This document shows positions 40,112 through 51,117 of a stretch of DNA of 64,000 bases, one piece after another (the stretch's first letter is position 1; each line of letters begins with the position of its first letter). Made by a program: the position numbers and the translations under genes. The stretch covers positions 274,205-338,204 of the forward strand of contig JBAOKB010000058.1 in assembly GCA_037044905.1 (NCBI GenBank), in the 5' to 3' direction. The notes below the pieces were generated by a model. That model worked only from the letters and a program-made list of their open reading frames with translations. It was not told the DNA's origin and did no database searches. This DNA is from Hortaea werneckii. Lineage: Eukaryota > Ascomycota > Dothideomycetes > Mycosphaerellales > Teratosphaeriaceae.

Positions 40112-43100
40112 TCAAAACGCCCCGCCGAAATACTCCGGCCTCACCGCCCCGACGGAATTCTCCTCACTATACCTCTGCGGGAAGTAATCAAGCAGATAAC
40201 ACGTCCCCGGCCCCACACCCGTCGCACCGCCCCCATGAAAAGCGAACCCCACACACTCCGCCGCCTGGTCCGTTTGCCCCGCCGCCGGCGGTGCAGGTGG
40301 GGGGATATACTGCGCCGAACCCGGCGAGCAGTAGGCGAAGCAATCGTTAAAACCCCCGGGGACTTCCACCGCGCGGTAGGAACCCGCGGTGTTTTTCCCG
40401 CAGCCCAGGTAGTATGTCATGCCGTAGGGGTCGGTGACGTTCTGGGCGTCGTTGGCGGGACAGGTGTAGTACCCGGCGCTGGGGGGAAGGTACTCGGTAC
40501 AGCTGTGCCAGCGGAGGGATTTGGTGCAGCAGTCGATGCGGTCGTGGAGGGTGGGGGAGATGGTGACGGTTGTGCTGCCGGGGACGGTCAGGAGGGAGAT
40601 TTGGGTGGAGCGGGTGAAGGGGTTGCCGGCTGGGAGGATGTCGGTGCCGACGTCGCCTGTTGGTTGTGTAGAGGTTAGCGCGCTTTTTGTTCTTCTTCTT
40701 TTCTTTTCCTTTTTTTTTTTTCTCTCTCTCTCTCCTTTTTCTTTGAAGATCGCTCGATGTGTGTGAAGGGCAGGCAGAGTGAAAGGCAAAGGGGCAAGAA
40801 AAAACGAACCAAGTTGGATATAAGCAAATGCCTGCGGCTGCACCTGCACCACATCGTAATACTTCAGCTGGGCGACCTGCGCGTTCTCGAAGAGAGTGAT
40901 GGTGAAATGGTTCTGCTCAGCGCCTTGCTCGTACGTGCCCGCGTACCAACTGAAGACTAGCGAGCGCGCGCCAACTGGGCCGGCGATGCGGTAGAAAACG
41001 CCGTTGGCGCCCGGGTAGATGTATAAACCGCTTCCTTGCCAGGTGAAGGCGTTCAGGACGACAAGGGAATTCGTTGTGGCGTCGTTATAGACGATGTAGC
41101 CGTCCGTCCCCACGGTGATGACTGGGCTACAGTAGCCTCCCAGACAGACGGGGAAGGGGAGTTGGATGATGGCTTCTTCTTGGTAGTGAGTTTCGCGGTT
41201 ATCGCCGAGCGTATCACCGCTCCACTCGCCCCCTAGGAGAGTTATACAGTCAGAAAAAATTTGAGCGCGAAATGGGATACTGGAACTCACAGATCGGTGT
41301 GAAGCTAGTATAAGCAGGATCCTGAGCCGGCACAACGCAGGAAGCACTTGCCACCACTGAGGTCGCAGTCTGCACCAGCGTCGAAGTCTCCGCCGGAAGC
41401 GTAGTTGTCTGCTCAGCCGACGACACTCCCGTGGCCACTTGAGCACATGCTTGAGAAATGAGACATTTGGGCCAGCCGACAATCGAGGTTGGCGTCGGGA
41501 CGACGTAAGGATCTTGTCGCTTCTGCATTCGAAGCCTCACTGCCAGAGGCTCGCTGCCGTTAGAGGGTGCCTTGATTGGTAGCTGGGTAGTGGCAAGGAT
41601 GACCGCAGAATAAGGCGGAACGTAGTCGACAGTCTGATATGTTGGTGTCGTGCTAGGAAGACCTCTTTTCCACCTGATTGTATCCCCAGTGACGGTAGCA
41701 ACGCCACTAGTGACGAGCTGGGTGGTTTCAGCAGTCTGTGTCGCCATCTCAGGAGTGAAAGTGGCGGTCCGGGTGTTTGTAGGGCTCATGAACGAAGAGC
41801 AGAATTCTGCACCGCTGGCCTCGAGATAGCTGAATTCGGATGGGCCGATTGTATACGGCACAGATTGTGTTACATTTTCCGTTAGTACTGTTGTTTGCAT
41901 GAGTGTCGTCGTGTAATTAGAAGCAGGAGGGACAGTGGTCTCAGTCTGTGCAGGAGGAATTGAGAGAATCGTGTTATTGATCGTAGACGTGACGAAAGCT
42001 TCTGTGCTCGTCGTTACTGAAGTCTTGTTAGATTGGATACCCCTGCGGACAATGGACTAGGTTCTCATACCAGTGTTTGTGACGAAAACCGTGGTGTATA
42101 TCTGACTCGTCTGGGTAATTGTATTGTTGAGCACAGATTGTGTCCCCCTTACAGATGTCAAGGTCTCTGTGCTGGTCAGGAAAACTGTAGTATATTTGCG
42201 CGTAGTTTCGAATGCAGTAAGGGTCTCAGCCGGAAGCGTGTGCGTCTCAGCGGCAAGTGTCAGGTTCTGGTAGGTAGTGTTGCCGAGCTGGGTAAAAGTA
42301 ATCGTCGCTGCGATGGGTCAGCTATTGCAATGGACGATTGCCTAATTGCTGGGAGACATACCAGTTGTAGTCACTGTTGGAATGGCTACATCGATCGATG
42401 TGAGATTCTGTACTGCCGGGCAAGACAGACCTGCCAGGGATGCGGTCACTGTCAAAGTTGCTGCGGCCTGTCAGTCAAATGCCAACACGACAGTGATTGC
42501 CACCTACCAGTCGGTTGCGATGTAGAAAGATTCAAAGGAGCAGCAGGACACGATGCATTGATAGTCGTTGGCAAGAAACTCGTCACAGTCAGGATGTCAG
42601 ACGGATCATCCTGATAGCTGACTATGGTAGCTGGAAGATCTCAGCATCCTTTCGATTCCCCAAGGGTAAGCTGCGAACTCACTTGTCTCGATCGAACTTG
42701 AGATTACCGTGCTCGTCGGGCGTACACTGCAATTCATTGACGATCCAAAACTTGATTCAGTCACAGTCGCTGTGCTGATACTGCTGAAACCGCATGTCGA
42801 AGGATTTGAAGTAACCGTGAAATTCTGGTAGGAAAATACTGTAGTAGTCGCAGCGGCTGTCGAGGTCGGCACAGCTTGACCAGTGGTATACACCGTATTC
42901 ACTCCAGAAGGACGGAAAGCGGCGGCGGCTCGACCAGCAATACCATAAGATGTTGGTTCTTGTCCCGTGACCGAATTCAGCAAAACGCAGGATCCATCGA
43001 TGTAATTTGCGGCTACGCACCCAGGCGTCTGATCGCAAGAGAGCAGACAGGTATTGAAATCAGCGGCGCTGATCTGTCTGGCGACATCGCCTGTGAGTCG

Positions 43101-43595
43101 AACACCATCAGCAGCCAGGTTGAACGTGTTACCATAGGAGTCTTGACAGGAGTCTCCAGGCTGTGAGTTGTCAGACGTGCTGTTACATTGCGGCAGAGGA
43201 ACAGATGGCTGGCTGGTGTATATGAGACTGGGAGCTATCGAGGCTGAATTTGGCGTTGCCAAAGGACATGTCGATGTTTGCGTGATGTATACTGTCGTTG
43301 TTGCGGAGGCGGTTGCTTGGTAGATACCCGAAGAGAACATCGTCGATTCGCTGAAAGACATCGTTGGCTGATAATCATTCCCAACCAAAGTAGACTCCAA
43401 AGAGGGACATGAGCTAGAGCCGGAAAGATAGACAGTAGTTGGCGGCGAGGTAGCATTTTGCACTGCCTCTGTATGTGTGACGAATATGGTGGTCGGTAAG
43501 CATCTCGACACGGTGTAGGTTGAAGTGCCAGAAGTGTAAAAGATCGCACTCGGTGTTGTCGAGCATGTCGAGGCGTAGACAGCAGATAGAGACAT
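40112..43595 (-). CDS. Thr/Ser-rich surface protein with PAN/apple-like domains, seven exons
   Basis: Exons read on the minus strand: 43595-42683, 42630-42508, 42460-42362, 42307-42071, 42016-41291, 41232-40810, 40656-40112. All six introns are phase 1 (47-58 nt except the last, 153 nt with a GTTCGT donor), and the spliced frame is open for 1021 aa. An apple/PAN-like Cys domain lies near residues 145-215 (CQDSYGNTFN...CLLSCDQTPGCVAANY), then a Thr-rich stalk, a beta-rich block (LPFPVCLGGYCSPVITVGTDG onward) and a second Cys-rich PAN-like region at the C-terminus (CCTKSLRWHSC...CYLLDYFPQRY). Such proteins sit in the wall or bind carbohydrate. The start is unresolved: ATG 43595 gives no signal peptide. 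Upstream, a GTGAGT...GAGCAG intron (43629-43691) joins in frame to an open segment with a hydrophobic stretch but no ATG. Confidence 0.7.
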
Positions 43596-43957
43596 CTGTT
43601 TCGACTGATAGCAACAGGCGAATTCAACCTGCTCAAGCACACCGACCCCTATGCTTCACACAAATGAGAACAAACAAATCTACTTACTCACCTCGATGAT
43701 GCGATGCAGCAACTTAAGAGCAGGCGCGCGCGCTGCGCTTAGACGATAACAAGCGAAGAACGCTGCAAGACGTCTCAATGTGTATAGCCAAGCCGTGTGC
43801 CAAGCACCGTGCTATGTAGTTCGGGATCCCGAACGGCAGCCGAAAATGATTTGGTATGCGGAAGTACCATACAACCGGTAATAGCCAACCGTAAAAGAAT
43901 GGTGACATTTCGAAGAAGTGTTGTTAAGCAGAGAGCCAGATATTTGCATGTACAAAC
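43596..43957. other. Spacer upstream of the PAN-domain gene
   Basis: 362 bp between the start of the PAN-domain gene and the stop of the next minus-strand gene. It probably holds a leader intron (43629-43691) and possibly an unrecognised first coding exon, as described for that gene. A GC-only alternating run (GCGCGCGCGC) lies at about 43723. Confidence 0.45.
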
Positions 43958-45893
43958 CTAGTCTTCCTCCTCCACATTCGACTTCACACCCTCCGACTCC
44001 TCACCTTCTCCTTTCCCAGGCGCCAAGTTCGCCAGAGCGAGCTCGAGCTCGATCGTACTCGGCGTAAACGGCCATTCTGCCCACGCTTTCGTCAGGCCTT
44101 CGATCATATCGGCGTTGAGATTCCGGACGCGGAAGGACTCCAGATGCATGCGGCCGCCTTTCCTAGGATCCGTCATAGCCGGGACCTGCGGAATCAGGTC
44201 CTTGGAGGCATTCGGTGCGAGCGTCTCCAAAGCTGCCGGGACCGACTTCGTCCTCGCTTGCATCAGATACCTGATCAACATATTTGCTGTTTTCGAGCCG
44301 TCCATAGCGGAAGATAGGTCGGGTACGCAGAGATCCCTTGATATAGGCATCTGGTCAACGAGCATCATGTTATTACGAGGCCAGAAATCTGAGTCGGATG
44401 CTTGCAGCGGCTCGTAAGCTCGTCTATCGAGCGCCAGAAGCGTTGGCTCGGCGAGAATGGCCATGTGTTCGTCAATGATCCCGTCTGTCCATTCCTTGTA
44501 ATAGGTCCTGTCCCGAGTGAAATCTTCGTATGCGTCGCTGATGGCGATGATCCGCTTTCGTAGCGACTCAAGAGCGTCTGCGTCTTGTGAAGTTTCCTCC
44601 AAAGCTTTGAAACTTGCTTCCAGGTTGATCGTGCGGAGGACCTCGTCAGCTATGATGGCCAGTGCAATCACGTTAGCTTTGCGCCCCTCATAGGCTGGTG
44701 TGATGTAGGGAAGCTGTGTGTATGCAATCGTCTCGTATAGCCACTTTTCCAGGGGATGCGACTCTTTTCTGCCTCCCATACGTCCGGTCAGGCCAGACTC
44801 TCTGATTTTGCCCATACGATCTTCAACAGACTTCACCTTCTCTTCCAATTCAGGCACACTCTGTGCCAAATGTTTTAGTGGATTGACAAGGAAATTCTCG
44901 AGATCCTCTCCTTCATGCCTCATCAAGAAAGGTCGACCGTTCGGCTGCTTCATCCCGAGCTTGTCCATGGAGTTCGAACATCGATTCCGAATCACATCAC
45001 GAAAGATATCAGGCCGCAGTCTGGGAGCACCGCGTTTTCTCAAGCTTTCGGTCCAAGGAGAGGTCGTGCCAACGGTCTGATTGATTTCGGAACCCATGTC
45101 CAACATCAAGGGCGTAGCGAAGCGAGATGTCTCTGTGGGCGGGAAGACGTAATGAGCCAGAGATTCTGGCAACCACCAAAGCATTCTCACCAATCCGTCG
45201 CGATGGATCAGATTATTGTCCAAAGTCGCATAACCCATTTGCTGTAAGACCATGATGGCCCATTGAACCGAGGCGACTCGCCTTCGGACTTTGAATCGCC
45301 GAGACAGATTTCCGATAACAAGGATGTCAGGTCTAAATTGTCGTCTCCTTGGATCGTCAATCTTCAGCTCTTGATGATCGAGGAACCAATCTGGATTGCC
45401 AAGCATCTTGGGATAAGACTGCCAGTAATTACTTGGATGTGCGCCAGTCATTGTAGTATACCGGTAGGTTGAGCCAGGCTGATCAAGCAACGGCTTGATG
45501 AAAGGCTCATAGTAGCGTTCCTCGGGTTCCATTAGAATATGGCGCTTAGGCTTGAGAAAATCATGGAGTTTGGAAGAGAAGAGGCAAGCCCCTGGTAGGA
45601 TGTCGACCAGCGTACATCCTTTATGCTGCTCCAAGGTAGGAGCAAGATATGCTATCGTGTCATCTAGGTTGCATTAGAGATCTTGAAATATCGTCATGTA
45701 CGATTATGAGAGATGACCTACCGATTAATTTCTCGCTCACGATCTCCTGCCGTGGACTTGCACCTTTTTCACCATGCGCTTTCACCACACGGCTGCCAGG
45801 GTTAGCAGTGAGTCTTCCACCAAAGACTTCGGTCAGCTTCCTTGTGATAGGATGCCGCTTATCCGCAATCGCTCTGTAAAGAGGTTGTACCAT
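43958..45893 (-). CDS. Mitochondrial transcription factor B/Mtf1-like (rRNA dimethylase family)
   Basis: Two exons, 45893-45722 and 45663-43958, with a 58-nt phase-1 intron; 625 aa. The start (MVQPLYRAIADKRHP) is basic. The methyltransferase-type fold shows where the SAM loop should be: CTLVDILPGACLFSSKLHDFLKPKRHILMEPE, given here in part, where the usual G-x-G is replaced by PGAC, and MEPEERYYEPFIKPLL follows as in KsgA/Dim1/TFB proteins. A long C-terminal part specific to filamentous fungi contains a coiled-coil-like Glu/Lys stretch (LEEKVKSVEDRMGK) and an acidic end. In yeast Mtf1 confers promoter recognition and melting on the mitochondrial RNA polymerase without needing methylation, and the weak SAM loop agrees with that. 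It could instead be another member of this superfamily. Confidence 0.62.
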
Positions 45894-46235
45894 TGGAGGA
45901 GATAGAGATAACCATCACGCAAGGACGTTGTTCAAAGGCCGGAGATTGACAGCCGCAGAACGATGGTAGACGCCTCAGCTACGCCACAAGGTGGCTTGTG
46001 CGATCTCGGTGATGCCGGATTGGGTCACAAAAGGCATCAACATAACATGCATAAAGCATGAGTAACATTGACGTCCACTTGCTGGGAAAATGTATCGCAA
46101 ACAATGAAGAACATTAATGTGATTGTGTCTGAAGCTGTGAGAAGGCGGGTCGATAAATAGATCTTCCCAGCTTCTCTCTCATAAGGACTTCCACTCGGGC
46201 TCTCGAAGCTACATAGATAGCAACCACCTCTCACC
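45894..46235. promoter_or_regulatory. Divergent promoter between MTF1-like and AMSH genes
   Basis: 342 bp between outward-facing starts. It contains a perfect inverted repeat, CACAAG-GTGG-CTTGTG, at 45985-46000, near one third of the interval. Nothing else is distinctive. Confidence 0.4.
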
Positions 46236-47837
46236 ATGGCTGTCTCAAGGCATCACGCCGCTCTCACTAGGCCACTGAGTATACCAGAGATCGTAGCACA
46301 GGCGCAGGATTTCGAATTTAGTACTCGAACAACCTTGCAGCAATGGCTAAAGGCCGCCAAGATGCTTCTCACCGAAGCCGCCATCTGCGAGCAGGATGGC
46401 AATATTCAGATGGCTTACCTGTATTTATACCGACATGCCGAGCTCGTTCTCGACAAGCTGCCGAAGCATCCAGATTATAAGGACCCGAGTGTCCGAGAGG
46501 AATTGGCACAAGCGAGGAAGGCGCTGCAGAAAAATATCCAAAAGCTCGAGGGTTGGAAACCCAGGATTGAGAGCGAATTCTCGAGGTATGCCAAAGCCTT
46601 AGAGAAGCGTGAGGCCGAGCATCAGAGGGTGCTTGAAGAGCGGCAGAGAGATGAACGTGCTGGAATCTTGCCAGCAAAAGGAGCGTCACGGAGACGACAG
46701 TCCGACGATGGAATGCTCGGCGATGGCAGCCAAATAATCAACGCCACAGAGAATAGTCAATTGGCAGTTGATCTGGCACAGAGAGAGATCAGGCGTCGGG
46801 ATGCTAACAAGCAGACCACGAGGCGAGCCGGTCTCTCCCCAACCGAAGTGGCGAACAGACGAAGAGGGATAGTTGTCAACGACAGTCAGGATGCACAACC
46901 CGGATACGATCAAGCTGATGGGGTTAGAGAAGTGGGTCGGCAGCTATACGGTCACCGACGTCGAGAAACTGTCTCCAGTCGAAAGACTGCAAACATAGGA
47001 GGTGACGGACAGGCATACCCCTATCCCTCGGTACCAAGCCGAGAGAAAGCCATGACCTGGACCTCGCCACCTCTACAACCAGCACCACCTCTGCCGGACA
47101 AAACCAGACATCCCCCCGCCAGACCCGCAAAAGAAGCCTTCGAGACCAGTGCGCCAACTCTCCCTCCCAAACATCACGACTCCCGCCCCTCAACCCCCTC
47201 CTCACTCCAACCCCCATCCTCCCCACCACCCCGCGCCGCATCCAAATACACCTTCCAACCCACCGCGACAACCGAAGGCGGCTCACCCCTCCGCACTCTG
47301 CTCCTCCCGCCGCAACTCCGCAGCACCTTCCTCCGCCTCGCGGCGCCCAACACATCCCAAAACCTCGAAACGTGCGGCATCCTCTGCGGCACCATCATCT
47401 CCAACGCGCTCCTAATCTCGCACCTCATCCTGCCCGACCAAACCTCCACGCCAGAAACCTGCGACACCACAGCCGCCGGCGACGCGGCGCTATTCGACTA
47501 CTGCAGCGCCGCGGACCTGCTGGTGATGGGATGGATCCACACGCATCCCAGCCAGACTTGCTTCCTGTCCAGTCGGGACTGCCATACCACCGCGGGATAC
47601 CAGGTGATGATGCCGGAGGCGATCGCGATCGTGTGCGCGCCGCGGCATGAGCCCGGCTGGGGGGTTTTCCGACTAACGGATCCGCCTGGGTTGCCGCATG
47701 TGTTGGCGTGTACGCAGATGGGCACGTTTCATCCTCATGCGGAGAGGGATTTGTATACGGATGCGTTGGGGGGGCCGGGTCATGTGGTTGAGGGGCCGGG
47801 GTTGGGGTTTGAGGTTGTGGATTTGAGGAAGGGGTAG
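46236..47837 (+). CDS. sst2: AMSH/STAMBP-family JAMM deubiquitinase
   Basis: Single exon, 533 aa. The N-terminal 125 residues form the helical USP8/AMSH dimerisation (MIT-like) domain, with LQQWLKAAKMLLTEAA and IQMAYLYLYRHAELVLDKLPKHPDY. A charged coiled coil and a long Pro/Ser-rich linker (about 130-345) follow. The MPN+ domain occupies 355-533: Glu378 in ETCGILCG and the zinc signature HTHPSQTCFLSSRD (His435, His437, Ser445, Asp448). The Cys-containing insert typical of K63-specific AMSH enzymes (RDCHT, MPEAIAIVCAPRH) is present. It cuts K63-linked ubiquitin chains from cargo at endosomes in the ESCRT pathway. Codon use becomes very C-rich in the linker region (47100-47450), which reflects composition, not a frame change. 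Confidence 0.93.
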   Translation: MAVSRHHAALTRPLSIPEIVAQAQDFEFSTRTTLQQWLKAAKMLLTEAAICEQDGNIQMAYLYLYRHAELVLDKLPKHPDYKDPSVREELAQARKALQKNIQKLEGWKPRIESEFSRYAKALEKREAEHQRVLEERQRDERAGILPAKGASRRRQSDDGMLGDGSQIINATENSQLAVDLAQREIRRRDANKQTTRRAGLSPTEVANRRRGIVVNDSQDAQPGYDQADGVREVGRQLYGHRRRETVSSRKTANIGGDGQAYPYPSVPSREKAMTWTSPPLQPAPPLPDKTRHPPARPAKEAFETSAPTLPPKHHDSRPSTPSSLQPPSSPPPRAASKYTFQPTATTEGGSPLRTLLLPPQLRSTFLRLAAPNTSQNLETCGILCGTIISNALLISHLILPDQTSTPETCDTTAAGDAALFDYCSAADLLVMGWIHTHPSQTCFLSSRDCHTTAGYQVMMPEAIAIVCAPRHEPGWGVFRLTDPPGLPHVLACTQMGTFHPHAERDLYTDALGGPGHVVEGPGLGFEVVDLRKG

Positions 47838-48498
47838 GGGGGGTTTTCCTTGTCTTCCGTGATGGAGGGGTATGGTTCGGAGAGGCGAAACAGAGGGGAG
47901 AGGAGGAGGAGAGGGTTAGCTGTGCTGTTTTTGGTGAGAGGAGGGGGGTTTTTCTCTTCTTACGAGGTGTTGTGGAGGGAAGAGGGAATTTGAAGGGTGG
48001 GGTCGTCTGAACGAATTGTTACGCTATTGAACGAGACTTCCACAAATGTGATACCCATGCTTTTGATCCTAATGAGACAAGACTGCTTCCACATGTTCCT
48101 CTTGCGAGTTCAGCAAGGTGAAGTAAGATCGATGTGCTTTCCCGTTTCCAATAGCCAGAAAGAGGGAGAGAAAGCTTCGAAGGATACTAGCCAGCCCGAG
48201 GCTACTCGTACAAATGCTATAGCTACCTGCTACGCCTTGACTTTCATTTCATTTCGTTCTTCTTTTTCTTTCTCTTCTCTTTTCCCTGCTTTCTCCTTTT
48301 CCCTTTAAAATACTCTTCAACATCTTGATCTCGTATCGCGTTGCCTCAGAAAATCACATCAGCCTCCATCGTAGCTCGTGCAGCAAGTCTCGCGCTTCAA
48401 TTGTCCCATATCAAAACCCATGCTCGCAGTGATCAAAAAGAACTCCATACCCGTTCCGCTGGCGCATCGCTCGTTCGACTCGATAAACGCCAGTCGCA
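47838..48498. other. Convergent spacer, AMSH gene to unrecognised gene
   Basis: 661 bp between two stop codons. G-rich directly after AMSH, then a CT-rich patch at 48255-48305. Short frames only; nothing recognised. Confidence 0.5.
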
Positions 48499-49416
48499 TC
48501 ATTTCTCAAACCCGAATTTGCCGAGGTCTGCAGGCGCTTGCTGGCCTGGTAGCGACCCACCGCGCATACGGTCGTTGCTCGTGGTATCCATATGCTGTCT
48601 GACGATACGCTCCGCCTGCTCGGCCCCACCGCTCGGCCCTCCGAGGTTACGCCGCGTGTCCGCCGTAGTATCCACCACGTTCGGGTCATAAGTCATGCCG
48701 TCGATCATCTTCGCATCTCGTGCGGTAGGAGTGGTGCCTTTGGCTCCGTAGCCAGGACTGCTGATCACGCTCGTGCGGGCGGGTGTCCTGGCGCCTGATT
48801 CCCCGAAGCCGACCAAGCTGCCTGTGCCTTCTTCGGACATGCCGCCTACGGAGGATGTGTCCATGTCCATGTCTTGACTCTCGCTCATCTTGTCGACGTC
48901 GCCTCCTTCGCTCCCAGCCCATGTGGTGCGGGCTCCTACGCTCCCAGTCGCGGATGCGGAGCCAACTGTACTGCGTTCGCGACCAATGGCTGGATTGCCG
49001 GTTGCATCAAAGTAGCTGTTCGGCGGTTGCTGGGGAGGCGCTGCAGCTCCTGGGGTGAGATTGGTCGGGGTCGGCTGGCGGGCAGTGGTCACGCGCTCCA
49101 TGCCTGCCAGGCGCGAAATGCGATCGGCACGCTCGGCATCAAGCTGGTGGGAGAGGCCTGAAGGCGGTGGATTCTGGTGGTAGTGATGAGGCAGGTGCCC
49201 TCGGTGTCCGTCCTTGATTGCGACGGTCGACAGCTCGGACATGGAAGTTGCGGTAGAGTTGGGGGTGCCACTTCGCGATCTGCCTGGTCAGCTATGGATT
49301 GATCTCTTGGTTGCAATGGAGGGGTAAGGAGGTGTAAGAGCTTACGGAACATCTGAGGGGGTGACTGGATCCGAAGGGGGCGGGGGGAGGTTGATGAGAG
49401 TTGGGACGTTGGACAT
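48499..49416 (-). CDS. Unrecognised disordered protein, 283 aa
   Basis: Two exons, 49416-49346 and 49279-48499, with a 66-nt intron (GTAAGC donor, GCTGAC branch site, GCAG acceptor); frame is open across the join. The protein starts MSNVPTLINLPPPPSDP and has a patterned N-terminal third (RSGTPNSTATSMSELSTVA, then KDGHRGHLPHHYHQNPP, and a short helix LDAERADRISRLAGMERV). The rest is Gly/Ser/Thr/Asp-rich and probably unstructured. The upstream sequence has an ATTATATA string (minus strand) about 56 bp before the ATG. I do not recognise the family. The intron and the ordered N-terminal blocks argue that it is real. A role in signalling or transcription would be guesswork. Confidence 0.6.
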
Positions 49417-49500
49417 GGTCGCGTGTAGTGGAGCAGACTATGCGATATGTGTGCGGTGCAGTGAGTCCAGGTATATAATGGTGCAGTGCAGTCCGAGGTG

Positions 49501-49528
49501 GGCTGGCTGGCTGGCTGGCTGGCTGGCT
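49501..49528. repeat. (GGCT)7 tandem repeat
   Basis: Seven perfect GGCT units just upstream of the unrecognised minus-strand gene (49416), beyond its TATA-like string. A microsatellite likely to vary in length between strains. Confidence 0.95.
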
Positions 49529-50090
49529 TAAAGCGATGGATGCTGGAAGTTGTGTTGCGCCAAAGGTGAACGGGTGCGATACGAGGTTTTTGCGGAAGCC
49601 TCAGGCCAGTGAATATGATCGCGGCCGTTCACTGCAATACGACTTGTGTTGGTTTTCCGGTAATTTTCCAGGCAAGAAAAGGCGAAACAGGAGAGTTTGA
49701 TGTTCGAGGAAAGTGCGTTTGGAGAGCTCCACGACACCGGGGAGTGACGTAGGCGGCTACTCCCGTACCCCAGAACCCTGCCTTTTAGCGTGTCGCCGTT
49801 GGCCCTGAACCGCCTCGACTGCCAATCTCCCGCATGTCACATGCCAACCACGTCTCAAAGCCGGCTCCGGTAACCTCCCTCGTCCCCAATGCGGAAGTGA
49901 CTTGCCACTGGAATTCGTTGCCGACTCGTCATGTCCAACGACGCTTGACAGGGTGGCTTCATTTAATAACGAACACAGAGATGGACGGATGTGTTGGAAT
50001 GCCTTGCGGCTGTCGTACATTGCTATTTACGCTGCCAAAAAGCAGTGAACACGCGGGTAGGCCACTATGGCCGATGGTGACAATACACGT
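49529..50090. other. Spacer between two minus-strand genes
   Basis: Together with 49417-49528 this separates the unrecognised gene from the stop of the GPI protein. It carries the promoter of the former. Short frames on both strands have no recognisable content. Confidence 0.45.
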
Positions 50091-51117
50091 TTAAATCAAG
50101 GAGAAAAGGAGAGCGCCCACGAGGACAGTCAAACTCAGCTGGAGCCCAGAGACACCGCTGGTAGGTGGCAGTGGCGGAGTAACTGAAGACGATGGCTTCC
50201 CAGAATCGCTCGGCTTCTCCATCATGCTCTCGGTAGTCGTCGCCGGCACCTCGCCACTGGAAGTACTCTTCGTCGGGCTGTACGTGCCATTGCTCATGGT
50301 CATGACCGTGGTGCTCATGGTCGGGGACAACTGCTTGGTCGAGATGGTGGAGCCCTTGGAGACCACATACATCGTCGGCGTCATGGACACTGTCGAGGTA
50401 TAGGTGCTGCAGCTGGTGGAATAGGGCGTCTCGGGTTGGCTGGAGGTTGTCTTGATATACTGAGAAGAAGGCACTGGTGGCGTAATGGTCTTCGTAGTCG
50501 TGCTGCAGCTCGTGGTGGGCTTCATCGACGTAGTCGTCTTCATCGTGATGGGAACAGAATACGTCATTGTCGTGGTGCTGCAGCTGGTTGAGGGCCGCGG
50601 CGGCGGTATGTAGCTCTTGGTCGTCGACCGAACAGGCGTCGTGGACACGGAGAAAGTCTTGGTCGTGGTGCTGCAACTGGTGGTCGGCTTAGGCGGTGTC
50701 ATCGAGCTCTTTGTTGTCTTCACCGAGAAGGTCTCAGTGGTGGTGGAGCAGCTCGTCGTCGGCTTGGGAGCAATGCACCACTCTGGGGTGACGGTGACGG
50801 TCTGTGGAGATGGCCAGCTCCAATCATCGCGCTTAAGGTCTGCTGAGCAAGCTGGAAGCAATCAGTACATGATCATGGGCAGAGTTGTCGAGATTGAGGC
50901 ATACAGCAGAGGGAGCCAAGGGCCAGTTCGCAGAATTTTTCAGAGCCGGATATCTTCTCGTCGCAGCATATTTGTTGGCACTTTGCTTCGAGGAGGGTGG
51001 CATCCTTTGCCGCGGAGAGGCCTATGCAAGTCAGCTGGAGGCCTATTTTGCTGTTAGAGGAGATGATTACGAACCAAGCAAAGTGCTGGCAATGGTGAAG
51101 AGCAGTGTGGTATGCAT
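50091..51117 (-). CDS. GPI-anchored Thr-rich protein with Cys-containing repeats
   Basis: Two exons: 51117-51075 and 50851-50091; 267 aa. The first exon gives a signal peptide (MHTTLLFTIASTLLACSA across the join) followed by a Kex2-type LKR site. Intron 50852-51074 is long for this genome (223 nt), phase 1, with a GTTCGT donor. The mature protein is Thr/Ser-rich and holds four copies of [KR]P[TS]TSCSTTT spaced about 25 residues apart and a fifth, degenerate copy (PYSTSCSTYT). Each repeat has a single Cys. A Ser/Thr/Pro stalk and a hydrophobic end (LSLTVLVGALLFSLI) complete a GPI-anchor layout. It is presumably heavily O-mannosylated and at the cell surface. No named family; a small extra exon inside the long intron is possible. 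Confidence 0.72.
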
